NCBI GenBank assembly: GCA_934567355.1
Contig: CAKTJC010000061.1
Span: 1 to 7,807 of the forward strand
Origin: an uncultured Oscillospiraceae bacterium
GTDB taxonomy: Bacteria; Bacillota; Clostridia; Oscillospirales; Oscillospiraceae
Direction of reading: 5' to 3'
Length of the DNA stretch: 7,807 nt
In this document: piece by piece, positions 1 to 6,769 of the stretch
Numbering within the stretch: position 1 is the first letter of the stretch
How the letters are laid out: the number at the start of each line of letters is the position of its first letter
The notes under the pieces: model-generated
Databases searched by the model: none
What the model was told of the DNA's origin: nothing
What the model saw: the letters and a program-made list of their open reading frames with translations, nothing else
Position numbers and translations under genes: made by a program

Positions 1-39
1 TTTTCCGCTCGCCGTGGTATCATGGCAGAAATTGAATAT

Positions 40-95
40 CCGGGTATAGCGAAGTTGGTATCGCGCCTGGTTTGGGAGAATACGACCAGCCGGAT
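40..95 (+). pseudogene. Truncated tRNA-Pro copy
   Basis: About 38 nucleotides from position 40 match the 5' part of the intact tRNA-Pro that begins at 111. They include the acceptor 5' strand, a D-arm with AGTTGGTA, the 5' anticodon stem CCTGG and the loop TTTGGGA with anticodon TGG at 73-75. After the loop the copy breaks down. The expected CCAGG, variable loop and T-arm are missing, and a short sequence ending in CCGGAT (90-95) follows, which can still pair with ATCCGG at 38-43. The total is about 56 nt against 73 for a complete tRNA body, so it cannot fold as a normal tRNA. It is probably a decayed tandem duplicate, damaged by an internal deletion of roughly 18 nt. The end coordinate is approximate. 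Confidence 0.65.
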
Positions 96-110
96 AATTT
101 AACTTAATAA

Positions 111-186
111 CCGGGTGTAGCGCAGTTGGTAGCGCGCCTGCTTTGGGAGCAGGATGCCGCAGGTTCGAATCCTGTCACTCGGACCA
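111..186 (+). tRNA. tRNA-Pro (anticodon UGG)
   Basis: A full cloverleaf can be drawn. The acceptor CCGGGTG pairs with CACTCGG with one G-T wobble. The D-arm contains AGTTGGTA, the anticodon stem is CCTGC/GCAGG around the loop TTTGGGA, and the anticodon TGG is at 144-146. The T-arm is CAGG-TTCGAAT-CCTG. The discriminator is A and the CCA end is genome-encoded at 184-186. It decodes proline CCN codons, chiefly CCA and CCG. A terminator hairpin follows five bases later. The gene runs opposite to all protein genes here and marks the chromosomal side of the left end of the mobile element. Confidence 0.97.
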
Positions 187-190
187 TATC

Positions 191-230
191 GAGTGTTCAT
201 AACGGATTTGAGTTATGAACACTCATTTTT
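191..230 (+). terminator. Rho-independent terminator of tRNA-Pro
   Basis: A perfect 13-bp stem (191-203 with 212-224) encloses an 8-nt loop and is followed by ATTTTT at 225-230. The T-run lies only on the plus-strand side, so it serves the tRNA. The convergent recombinase gene ends six bases further on and has no separate terminator, though this hairpin could slow its transcription too. Confidence 0.85.
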
Positions 231-235
231 ATACT

Positions 236-1930
<1,695 letters not shown>

Positions 1931-2155
1931 TTAATACTCCTTTCCGGCAGTCGAACGCACAGATTCTGTGTCAATGGTACAAAGTTCCGGGAGCAATGTC
2001 AAATGTACAGGATCCTGCAAAATCCGCTCTACACGGCTTCGGATGGTATTCTTGCTTTCAACCTTGTCTTTTATGAATCTGCTGGAAACTTCATAATGGA
2101 CACCGTTCAAATCATAGGTCTGCTTCTGTCCCAGACCGATAAAGAAACGCTGCAT
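1931..2155 (-). CDS. tnpW: TnpW-like small mobile-element protein
   Basis: This 74-residue protein carries a short beta-rich core, YDLNGVHYEVSSRF, followed by a helical stretch ending in TIRSRVERIL. That pattern fits the TnpW family found in Tn4451 and related mobilizable elements. TnpW has no established function. The C-terminal 20 or so residues look like a less conserved tail. The ATG lies two bases after the parB stop, with AGGAG in the end of parB. The stop codon TAA abuts the recombinase ATG, so the gene is embedded in the mobC-parB-tnpW-recombinase operon. A role in controlling or assisting recombination is plausible from position only. The family assignment rests on the short motif pattern and on finding TnpV and a TnpX-like recombinase nearby. 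Confidence 0.7.
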   Translation of the reverse strand: MQRFFIGLGQKQTYDLNGVHYEVSSRFIKDKVESKNTIRSRVERILQDPVHLTLLPELCTIDTESVRSTAGKEY

Positions 2156-2157
2156 TC

Positions 2158-3003
2158 TTACCGCTCCTCTCTGGCCGTCCTACGTCTGGCTTCCCGCTGA
2201 AGGGCAGAGACGATGGCGTTTTCGATCTGCTGCTGGGAATAGCTCTTGGGGAAGAATTTCCGTATCTTCTCCATGGGAATTTTGAAGTTCTCCCGTTGAT
2301 TTGGCTTTGGCTGGTTCAGAATCTGAAAAATACTATCCACGTCCAATGTCTCAGCTTGAGACTGACGGTGCAATTCTTTGGCCTGCGAGAGTGAGGGTGT
2401 GCAATCCTCGGACTCCATGGTGTAGAGTAGGTCAGCTTGTTCCTGTGGTTTTAAGTAAGAGATTTCCACAGCGGGTGTCAGGGAAATCCTGCCATTATCC
2501 ACCATCTGGAGAATGCCGGGAATCAACTCGATTAAACGGATATACCGCTGCACCTGTCGGCCACTGTCCGTCTCTGAAATTTCCTCCCGGCTCCACTTCT
2601 GGCCAAGTTGTCCAGAAGTGCCCTGATGGCTCATTGCCTCCATTTTCAGTTTATAGGCAAACGCTTTTTCACTGGGCAGAATATGCTCCCGGTGCAAATT
2701 GCTGTCCACAAGCATAATGGCCGCTTCCTCTCGACTGATTTCGTAGACAAGGGCAGGGACTTCGGAGAGCCCTGCCCTTTGTGCCGCGTGTAATCTGCGG
2801 TGGCCGCTGATTACCTCGTATTCTTCTGTACCCTCCAATGGGCGAACGATCAGTGGGGAGAGAATACCCTCATTGTGAACACTCTCTATCAACGTTTCCA
2901 TTTCCTCGTTGTCCAGAACCTTGTAAGGTTGGCCCTCGAAGGAGTGCAATTTCGCTATGGGAATCGCAATAGGATTACATAACTTCTTTTCTATAAACGT
3001 CAT
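2158..3003 (-). CDS. parB: ParB/Spo0J-family partition-like protein
   Basis: The 281-residue protein has the ParB N-terminal nuclease-like/CTPase fold. The box I motif EYEVISGHRR is at residues 61-70, followed by a box II-like stretch LVDSNLHREHILPSEKAFAY (98-117). A helix-turn-helix segment with VQRYIRLIELIP (151-162) would bind DNA. The basic C-terminus (ALQREARRRTAREER) may help binding or dimerisation. Chromosomal ParB works with a ParA ATPase at parS sites, but no ParA is present here. In integrative elements such orphan ParB-like proteins may act as accessory DNA-binding or regulatory proteins. The start overlaps the end of mobC by 29 bp. The ribosome binding site is weak and close to the ATG (GAAAGGAATG), which argues for coupled translation. 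Family membership is secure; a true partition role is not. Confidence 0.93.
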   Translation of the reverse strand: MTFIEKKLCNPIAIPIAKLHSFEGQPYKVLDNEEMETLIESVHNEGILSPLIVRPLEGTEEYEVISGHRRLHAAQRAGLSEVPALVYEISREEAAIMLVDSNLHREHILPSEKAFAYKLKMEAMSHQGTSGQLGQKWSREEISETDSGRQVQRYIRLIELIPGILQMVDNGRISLTPAVEISYLKPQEQADLLYTMESEDCTPSLSQAKELHRQSQAETLDVDSIFQILNQPKPNQRENFKIPMEKIRKFFPKSYSQQQIENAIVSALQREARRRTAREER

Positions 3004-3379
3004 TCCTTTCGTCGTTGGGGGCGGGTGCTTCTGCCTGTCCTGGTGTTAATTGGTCAATCGGTATCGGGTCAAGGACTGCGGATAGAATGTTCTGTACCGC
3101 ATCCCGAAATAGCTGAACGCCTTTGTCGTAGTGCTTGGCATCAATGGCGTTGAGTACGTGGGCCTTCATGGCAATCTGATTCAGGTTGTTCCCGATGGCA
3201 TGAAGCTCCCGCATCATTGCCCAAAAGTCAGGAGGCGGTGCCTCCTTTGGGACAACTCCCGAAATCAGCATCCGCAAATAAGTTTCTCTGGACAATCCAG
3301 ACGCGGCGACAAGCTGATTCAGGTAGGCCATTTCATCGGCTGCCAGCCGGACTTTTATTTCATAAATTCTTTTGTTCAT
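2975..3379 (-). CDS. mobC: MobC-like relaxosome accessory protein
   Basis: The 134-residue protein begins with a ribbon-helix-helix type segment (residues 4-42, with the beta strand IYEIKVRL and the helix SRETYLRMLIS). It then has the MobC signature LHAIGNNLNQIA at 59-70. MobC proteins bind oriT and help the relaxase open and nick DNA for conjugative transfer. The last 25 or so residues are proline- and acid-rich and probably disordered. A strong AAAGGAGG sequence lies just before the ATG. The gene heads the mobC-parB-tnpW-recombinase operon. Upstream lies a non-coding stretch with inverted repeats, where an oriT would be expected. No relaxase gene is present in the window, so MobC would have to work with a relaxase supplied by another element. 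Confidence 0.9.
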   Translation of the reverse strand: MNKRIYEIKVRLAADEMAYLNQLVAASGLSRETYLRMLISGVVPKEAPPPDFWAMMRELHAIGNNLNQIAMKAHVLNAIDAKHYDKGVQLFRDAVQNILSAVLDPIPIDQLTPGQAEAPAPNDERNDVYRKEVM

Positions 3380-3404
3380 GTTCCTCCTTTAAGTACATAG
3401 GGTT

Positions 3405-3485
3405 TCAGGGATGTGCCCTGACAGGCTGCCTTTTGGGGACAAAAGGCGATGCTTGCCAGACTAAAGACATAACCTTTTCTATCAT
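3405..3485 (-). CDS. Possible 26-residue leader peptide before mobC
   Basis: A short reading frame starts with ATG at 3483-3485. GGGGGTGA, an extended match to the anti-Shine-Dalgarno sequence, stands about five bases upstream. The predicted peptide begins MIEKVMSLVWQASPF and ends in a basic tail. Its second half is encoded by the hairpin at 3428-3447. It ends 25 bases before the mobC ATG. It could be a leader peptide whose translation affects folding upstream of mobC, or simply chance. I do not recognise it. Confidence 0.25.
   Translation of the reverse strand: MIEKVMSLVWQASPFVPKRQPVRAHP
3428..3447 (-). repeat. Inverted repeat upstream of mobC
   Basis: GCCTTTTG pairs with CAAAAGGC as an 8-bp perfect stem with a 4-nt loop. 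The mobC start is about 50 bases downstream. No T-run follows on either strand, so it is not a simple terminator. Either an oriT-type inverted repeat or a mobC leader hairpin would fit. Confidence 0.6.
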
Positions 3486-3723
3486 GTTGAATCACCCCCA
3501 CATTGCCCACAATTCAGTGATAAACAGCCCTGCCCTGAACGATACTGTGCATGAAAAAGTGTACACTAGGTCTGTTTTAGGCATCTGTCCCTGTGTAATT
3601 ATGGTCGGATAAAGCCAGTGCTTTGGGGCGGTGCTTTTCTGCAAATACGCCGTCACATTGTCCAATTTTGACTCCGCAAACCGCCAAATGCGACGGCACA
3701 TCGTTTTGAGACATTCGCACAGC

Positions 3724-3751
3724 GATGGCGTTTCCCCGAAAAAACGCCGTC
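3724..3751. repeat. Inverted repeat downstream of parR-like gene
   Basis: GATGGCGTTT pairs with AAACGCCGTC as 10 bp including one G-T wobble, around an 8-nt loop CCCCGAAA. It lies seven bases after the stop codon of the ParR-like gene. There is no T-run on the minus strand after the stem, so termination there would be weak. It overlaps one of the ACGCCGTCA direct repeats. Confidence 0.5.
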
Positions 3752-3757
3752 ATTTTG

Positions 3758-4081
3758 TCATTCCATGCCGTCGAAAGCATCCAAAAACGCCAGCGTTTGT
3801 TCGGCGTTTTCCTGTGTCGGCTGGGGAACCTCGTGAACGGGCTGAAAAGAGGCCACATTTCCAGCCGCTTTCAGTTCCTCCCGGAGCATCAGCCGGAATC
3901 TGCCCATGAAGGAATCTTCTCGACTTTCCGCTTCCTGAGCATCCAGGCAGTCGTTAATGGCCTGCACCACAGATTTGCTGAAAGAACTTCCCGCCGCTTT
4001 CCGATCCCTCAGATACTCCAACGCACGTGCATCCTCGGCACGGGACATCTTGAAGCGTATCGTGGTTTTCGTGGACCTCAT
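3758..4081 (-). CDS. ParR-like ribbon-helix-helix adaptor protein
   Basis: The 107-residue protein starts with a probable ribbon-helix-helix DNA-binding domain. A beta strand KTTIRFKM (5-12) is followed by two helices, about 14-29 and 34-48. Next come a charged helix (about 53-73), a proline-rich linker, and a short terminal helix EQTLAFLDAFDGM. This layout matches ParR adaptors, which bind centromere repeats with the N-terminal fold and cap ParM filaments with a C-terminal peptide. The start overlaps the parM stop as ATGA, with GGGAGGTG five bases upstream, so the two are co-translated. Sequence similarity to a named ParR is not obvious to me; the call rests on the fold pattern and on being the partner gene of parM. 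Confidence 0.7.
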   Translation of the reverse strand: MRSTKTTIRFKMSRAEDARALEYLRDRKAAGSSFSKSVVQAINDCLDAQEAESREDSFMGRFRLMLREELKAAGNVASFQPVHEVPQPTQENAEQTLAFLDAFDGME

Positions 4082-5001
4082 TTCGCACCTCCCGTCACAT
4101 TCTGTACCTCAGCCATGTATTCGTACCCCTTGGCTGTAGCGCAAATATCACTGATGATGACGATTCTACCGGGATCAATTGGGAAGAAATTTTTCAGCAG
4201 GCAGCCACCACCGCCCACCACGTAGAGCCTCATAATTCGGGGATCATAGCCATGCTCCCGGAGCTTGCGGAATACCTTTTTCGCATAGTCGCTGGCCGTC
4301 AGACTCATGGTCTTTTCCAGTTCCTCGTCGATACCGACTGTACCGTACCGCAAGAAATTGTGAATCATCTGTTCCTCCAGTTCGGCGTGATGTTCCCGCA
4401 TAAGAGCTTCCCGGATGGCAAGCACGCACTGCTGAACGCCGTACTTTTCCGTAAACATTTGTCGCAAATCCACTTTGCTGTCCATGGTTTGCAGGATATT
4501 CATAGTGCCGTTGCCAATGTCGCAGAGCATATTACTTCCGGTGAAGTGGTTAACAATGGGCGCAATTGCGGCAAATCCCTGGGGATAGACTGCCGCACCC
4601 ACAATTCGGATGCGGTAATCCTTTCTCCGAAAAGAAAACTCCACTTCACGATTCTGTAGCAGGTACGCCTGGAACGCCTTCCGCTGCTTCGTTACCCAGG
4701 ACAGAGGCAAGCCCGCAGCCAGAAACACGTTGGCTTGGGTGATCTGTTCTCTGCTTAGCTCCCGGGCAATTGCTGCCAGGGTCAGAATGTAATAATCCTC
4801 GTCCATAACCTTTTCAGCAACATATTCTTTGTGCCCAACGCCAATCTGGTAGTAGCGACCTTGATAGATTAACAGGTCATTCTTGAAGGTCGGTTCTGCG
4901 TTGCTGCTTTCTACACCGGTAGGAAAGCAGTAGTTGGCTGTTTTGATGTTGCCATAGCCGTGGTCAACACCGATAATGTAAATTCCGTTTTTGTTTTTCA
5001 T
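4078..5001 (-). CDS. parM: ParM/StbA-like actin-fold segregation ATPase
   Basis: The 307-residue protein has the actin-like ATPase motifs in order. The phosphate-1 loop GVDHGYGNIK is at residues 11-20, the phosphate-2 motif LCDIGNGTMNI at 159-169, and the adenosine motif YVVGGGGCLL at 260-269. A connecting segment ATAKGYE follows near 288-294. ParM proteins polymerise with ATP into filaments that push sister plasmids apart, using ParR bound to a centromere. In integrative elements they probably stabilise the excised circular form. AAAAGGAG stands seven bases before the ATG. Two palindromic repeats lie 58-108 bp upstream (5059-5109) and are good candidates for a ParR-bound centromere and operator. 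The length is typical of the clostridial StbA/ParM family. Confidence 0.93.
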   Translation of the reverse strand: MKNKNGIYIIGVDHGYGNIKTANYCFPTGVESSNAEPTFKNDLLIYQGRYYQIGVGHKEYVAEKVMDEDYYILTLAAIARELSREQITQANVFLAAGLPLSWVTKQRKAFQAYLLQNREVEFSFRRKDYRIRIVGAAVYPQGFAAIAPIVNHFTGSNMLCDIGNGTMNILQTMDSKVDLRQMFTEKYGVQQCVLAIREALMREHHAELEEQMIHNFLRYGTVGIDEELEKTMSLTASDYAKKVFRKLREHGYDPRIMRLYVVGGGGCLLKNFFPIDPGRIVIISDICATAKGYEYMAEVQNVTGGAK

Positions 5002-5025
5002 TCGTTTTCTCCTTTTCGTAAACTG

Positions 5026-5031
5026 CTTATA
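5026..5031 (-). promoter_or_regulatory. Possible -10 box of the parM promoter
   Basis: TATAAG on the minus strand lies about 25 bases before the parM start. A poor -35 match, TTTGTA, lies 16 bp upstream. The palindromic repeats begin just behind it, where a bound regulator could affect transcription. The evidence is weak. Confidence 0.3.
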
Positions 5032-5058
5032 TGTTAGTTCATTTCAATACAAATCTCC

Positions 5059-5109
5059 TCATCCAAGTGGATGAAATGCCACCCCCTTTCTCATCCAATT
5101 GGATGAAAT
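5059..5109. promoter_or_regulatory. Two palindromic sites: parC-like centromere/operator
   Basis: Two 19-bp copies, TCATCCAAGTGGATGAAAT (5059-5077) and TCATCCAATTGGATGAAAT (5091-5109), differ at a single base. The second contains a perfect 16-bp palindrome, TCATCCAATTGGATGA. The centres are 32 bp apart, about three helical turns, so both lie on the same DNA face. Paired repeats of this kind upstream of parM are what a ribbon-helix-helix ParR would bind, both to mark the centromere and to repress the operon. The repeats are seen directly; the binding protein is inferred. Confidence 0.75.
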
Positions 5110-5110
5110 T

Positions 5111-5153
5111 AAAAAACGCCATGGCATGACTGCATTCAGTACATACCATGGCG
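5111..5153 (-). terminator. Rho-independent terminator of tnpV
   Basis: On the minus strand an 8-bp stem CCGCCATGG-type arm (5146-5153 with 5117-5124) encloses a 21-nt loop. The loop itself contains a small ACTG/CAGT stem. The structure is followed directly by TTTTTT (5116-5111). It comes 20 bases after the tnpV stop and separates tnpV from the parM operon. Confidence 0.75.
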
Positions 5154-5173
5154 GTTCTACTATTTATTTTTTT

Positions 5174-5518
5174 CTAGGCATAGATAAGATCGTTCAAGAC
5201 AATTTCATCTGCTCGATTCCGAATGTTGTCCATCCGGGCAACCCACTCCATTTGATTCTCTGCTTTTAGCTGTTCCGTTATGCCCTCCTGCTGTGCCAGC
5301 TGAGAAATAATCTGCTGTTCCATTTCCTGTGCTTGACGGTCAACATCTTCCAGATGGGGATTCAGTGTGCCGTTCATCAGCATTCCGGTATAAAGCCCCT
5401 CATGGTATTTCCGCAGATAATGATGCCGCAGCATTCCCCAGCGGCCCACCTTTGGGCTTTCCGGTGCGGCCAGATTTGGAAGATAGTAGTCTCCGACACG
5501 GGTGTAGGTTATTTTCAT
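5174..5518 (-). CDS. tnpV: TnpV-family transposon-encoded protein
   Basis: The 114-residue protein is a clear TnpV family member. It has the N-terminal segment YTRVGDYYLPNL (5-16), the GRWGMLRHHYLRKYH stretch (25-39), a middle helix, and the highly typical C-terminal block EGITEQLKAENQMEWVARM (78-96) followed by NIRNRADEIVL. TnpV is carried by Tn4451 and many clostridial mobile elements, but its biochemical role is unknown. A longer frame opens further upstream at 5584, but the start at 5518 is preferred because GGAGGG lies six bases before it and the family normally begins here. The gene has its own promoter (5556-5584) and terminator (5111-5153), so it is a single-gene unit. Confidence 0.93.
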   Translation of the reverse strand: MKITYTRVGDYYLPNLAAPESPKVGRWGMLRHHYLRKYHEGLYTGMLMNGTLNPHLEDVDRQAQEMEQQIISQLAQQEGITEQLKAENQMEWVARMDNIRNRADEIVLNDLIYA

Positions 5519-5555
5519 ATATGTCCCTCCAATTCGATTTTCAGATGGTACACAC

Positions 5556-5584
5556 ATTATAAGTCTGTACCCTGCCCCTCGCAA
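5556..5584 (-). promoter_or_regulatory. Sigma-70 type promoter of tnpV
   Basis: On the minus strand TTGCGA (5584-5579) and a perfect TATAAT (5561-5556) are separated by exactly 17 bp. The start codon is 37 bases beyond the -10 box, which allows a short leader with GGAGGG. Confidence 0.75.
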
Positions 5585-5741
5585 ATGTACCGCCCTATTG
5601 CTGCCCTATTCCAATGCCGTTCCTACCCCGGAATCTCACCGGAGCGTCGCCTCGCTCTTATCCTCGCAAAGTCGTATCCCATTTTCTGGCAGGTATGCAC
5701 TTGTCAAGCTGCACAGCCTCACATCACAATCCCCGCTTTTG
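5585..5741. other. Spacer between the small RNA terminator and the tnpV promoter
   Basis: I see no supported gene in this stretch. It contains two small stems, CCGG/CCGG (5628-5642) and GAGCG/CGCTC (5642-5657), and an isolated TTGACA on the minus strand (5707-5702) with no matching -10 box. It may hold the right end of the mobile element. Confidence 0.4.
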
Positions 5742-5821
5742 AACAAAACAAAAAGCACCGCAAGACACGAACCACACAGGCAGGATTTCTCCTGTCTGAA
5801 GATTCGCCTCTTACGGTGCTT
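5742..5821 (-). terminator. Long branched terminator stem ending the small RNA
   Basis: On the minus strand AAGCACCG-U-AAG (5821-5810) pairs with CUU-G-CGGUGCUU (5764-5753) as 11 of 12 positions. The inner stems CGAA/UUCG and a 9-bp stem CAGACAGGA/UCCUGCCUG (one wobble) are capped by a GAAA tetraloop. The stem is followed at once by a TTTTTGTTTTG tail. Only the minus strand has the T-rich tail and the GNRA loop, which fixes the orientation. It would also terminate transcripts running on from rhaD. Confidence 0.75.
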
Positions 5822-5901
5822 GGTAGCTCAATGATGTTATATCACTGTCTCCGCTTGCGCGATTTGAGTACGGGGATTATTTAGTTATGATGACTTAACC
5901 T
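5745..5901 (-). ncRNA. Candidate structured small RNA, about 157 nt
   Basis: The transcript is framed by a perfect-consensus promoter (5908-5936) and a strong terminator-like structure (5742-5821), with no plausible coding frame between them. The expected start is near 5901. The 5' half contains a short CGC/GCG stem capped by a GCAA tetraloop (around 5850-5860) inside a possible CTCAA/TTGAG pairing. The 3' half is a long interrupted stem capped by GAAA. Two GNRA loops in minus-strand orientation support a folded RNA. I do not recognise it as tmRNA, 6S, SRP RNA, RNase P RNA, a T-box or a common riboswitch. It does not run directly into a coding sequence: tnpV has its own promoter about 160 bases past the terminator. 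It may act in trans, or as a leader or attenuator if there is read-through. Both ends are inferred. Confidence 0.6.
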
Positions 5902-5907
5902 GTTCGC

Positions 5908-5936
5908 ATTATAGAACATATATTCATAATTGTCAA
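5908..5936 (-). promoter_or_regulatory. Perfect-consensus sigma-70 promoter
   Basis: On the minus strand TTGACA (5936-5931) and TATAAT (5913-5908) are separated by exactly 17 bp, giving a full match to the housekeeping consensus. The -35 box begins six bases after the rhaD stop codon and points away from rhaD toward the small RNA. Such a promoter should be strong and largely constitutive. Confidence 0.88.
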
Positions 5937-5942
5937 GACTTT

Positions 5943-6755
5943 TTATTCGAAATACCCTTCTCTCGCCTTAACTCCGAAGCGCTGCTCCAACAGGTGCATC
6001 TGTTCATCGGTAATTGTATTCACCAGAGGCAGATGGGCGATCTTCATGTAGATCTCCGCTGCTTTCTCAGCGGTTTCAATCAGTCCGAAGGTTTCATCTA
6101 GGTCTTTGCCCGCGCCGTAAATGCCGTGCTGGGCCCAGACTACCAGGCGGGCAGTGCGCATTTTTTCTGCAGTGGCGAGGCCAATCTCATTGGTGCCGCA
6201 GAGCATCCAGGGCAGGACGTTCACGCCGTCCGGGAACACCACGATGCACTCGGTACACATCTGCCAGAGGGTGCGAGTAAAGGCTTTCTCGTCCAGGCTG
6301 TGGACGTAGGTCATGGCTAAGAGATTCGCCGGATGGCAGTGCATGATCACGCAGTTCTGGGGATCGACCTTCAGGCGCTCGGCGTGGCTCATCATATGGG
6401 CAGGGAATTCGGAGGTGAAGCGGCCACCGTCGGTGAAACCCCAGAGGAGTTCAGCGGTTTCGCCGTTATTTGTAAGGTGTACCAGGCCCAGATTGATTTC
6501 CGGGGCGTACTGGACATTTTTGAAATACTTGCCTGTGCCAGTGACAAGGAAGTATTTTCCGTCCAGAGTGGGTGCAACGAAGCCTGTTTCCATGGTGCGG
6601 ATGACATTTTTCACATCCAGGTATTCGCTGACCTGGGCCTCGTCCAGCAGCAGGCTGATGTTGCCGCCGTTGCGCTCGTCCCAGCCGTGGTTGTACATAT
6701 TGGTAGCGGTGCGGATCATCTCCACCATCCAGGGGGCGGTTAAAATATCTTTCAT
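5943..6755 (-). CDS. rhaD: Rhamnulose-1-phosphate aldolase
   Basis: The enzyme splits L-rhamnulose 1-phosphate into dihydroxyacetone phosphate and L-lactaldehyde in the cytoplasm, the last dedicated step of L-rhamnose breakdown. The 270 residues match the usual length of about 274. It has the class II aldolase signature GWDERNGGNISL (24-35) and the phosphate-binding stretch VTGTGKYFKNVQ (71-82). The catalytic glutamate lies in TSEFPAH (Glu116). Zinc ligands are His139 and His141 in MHCHPANLLAMTYV and His210 in AQHGIYG. These align in spacing with Glu117, His141, His143 and His212 of the E. coli enzyme. AAAGGAG overlaps the stop codon of the upstream isomerase gene and the gap is 14 bp, so the two form an operon. 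Class II aldolases of this group can be confused with fuculose-phosphate aldolase, but that enzyme is only about 215 residues long. Confidence 0.95.
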   Translation of the reverse strand: MKDILTAPWMVEMIRTATNMYNHGWDERNGGNISLLLDEAQVSEYLDVKNVIRTMETGFVAPTLDGKYFLVTGTGKYFKNVQYAPEINLGLVHLTNNGETAELLWGFTDGGRFTSEFPAHMMSHAERLKVDPQNCVIMHCHPANLLAMTYVHSLDEKAFTRTLWQMCTECIVVFPDGVNVLPWMLCGTNEIGLATAEKMRTARLVVWAQHGIYGAGKDLDETFGLIETAEKAAEIYMKIAHLPLVNTITDEQMHLLEQRFGVKAREGYFE

Positions 6756-6769
6756 TGCTTGTTTCTCCT

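Larger units (their letters stand above)
3380..3757. other. Hairpin- and repeat-rich spacer, candidate oriT region
   Basis: No convincing full gene occupies these 378 bp; the longer open frames lack a ribosome binding site or family resemblance. The spacer holds several kinds of structure. An 8-bp stem at 3428-3447 closes on a 4-nt loop, beside a second 6-bp stem at 3405-3421. There is a perfect 10-bp palindrome AGTGTACACT at 3558-3567. GTGCTTT is repeated directly at 3618 and 3631. ACGCCGTCA-type direct repeats lie at 3647-3663 and 3744-3760, with a related inverted copy near 3677-3691. A 10-bp stem with an 8-nt loop spans 3724-3751. Placement immediately upstream of mobC fits an origin of transfer. 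No nick-site consensus is recognised, so this is inference. Confidence 0.45.

Noticed and set aside
111..186. The tRNA-Pro gene as the integration target of the recombinase
   Set aside because: tRNA genes are the usual target of tyrosine integrases; the only recombinase here is a large serine type, and no copy of the tRNA 3' end is seen at the other side of the element within this window.
3492..3858. Two overlapping minus-strand open frames of 69 and 93 codons in the spacer between the parR-like gene and mobC
   Set aside because: Neither has a good ribosome binding site. The longer one overlaps the end of the parR-like gene in another frame, and neither product has recognisable domains. The nucleotide repeats explain the region better.
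5519..5584. An upstream extension of TnpV by 22 residues
   Set aside because: The extension would start inside the promoter region (the -35 box is 5579-5584). The internal ATG at 5518 has GGAGGG at good spacing and matches the family start.
5702..5707. TTGACA on the minus strand as a second small RNA or tnpV promoter
   Set aside because: No acceptable -10 box lies 16-18 bp downstream.
5333..5884. A 183-codon plus-strand open frame spanning tnpV and the small RNA
   Set aside because: It runs through tnpV in antisense, two promoters and the terminator stem, and has no ribosome binding site or family resemblance.
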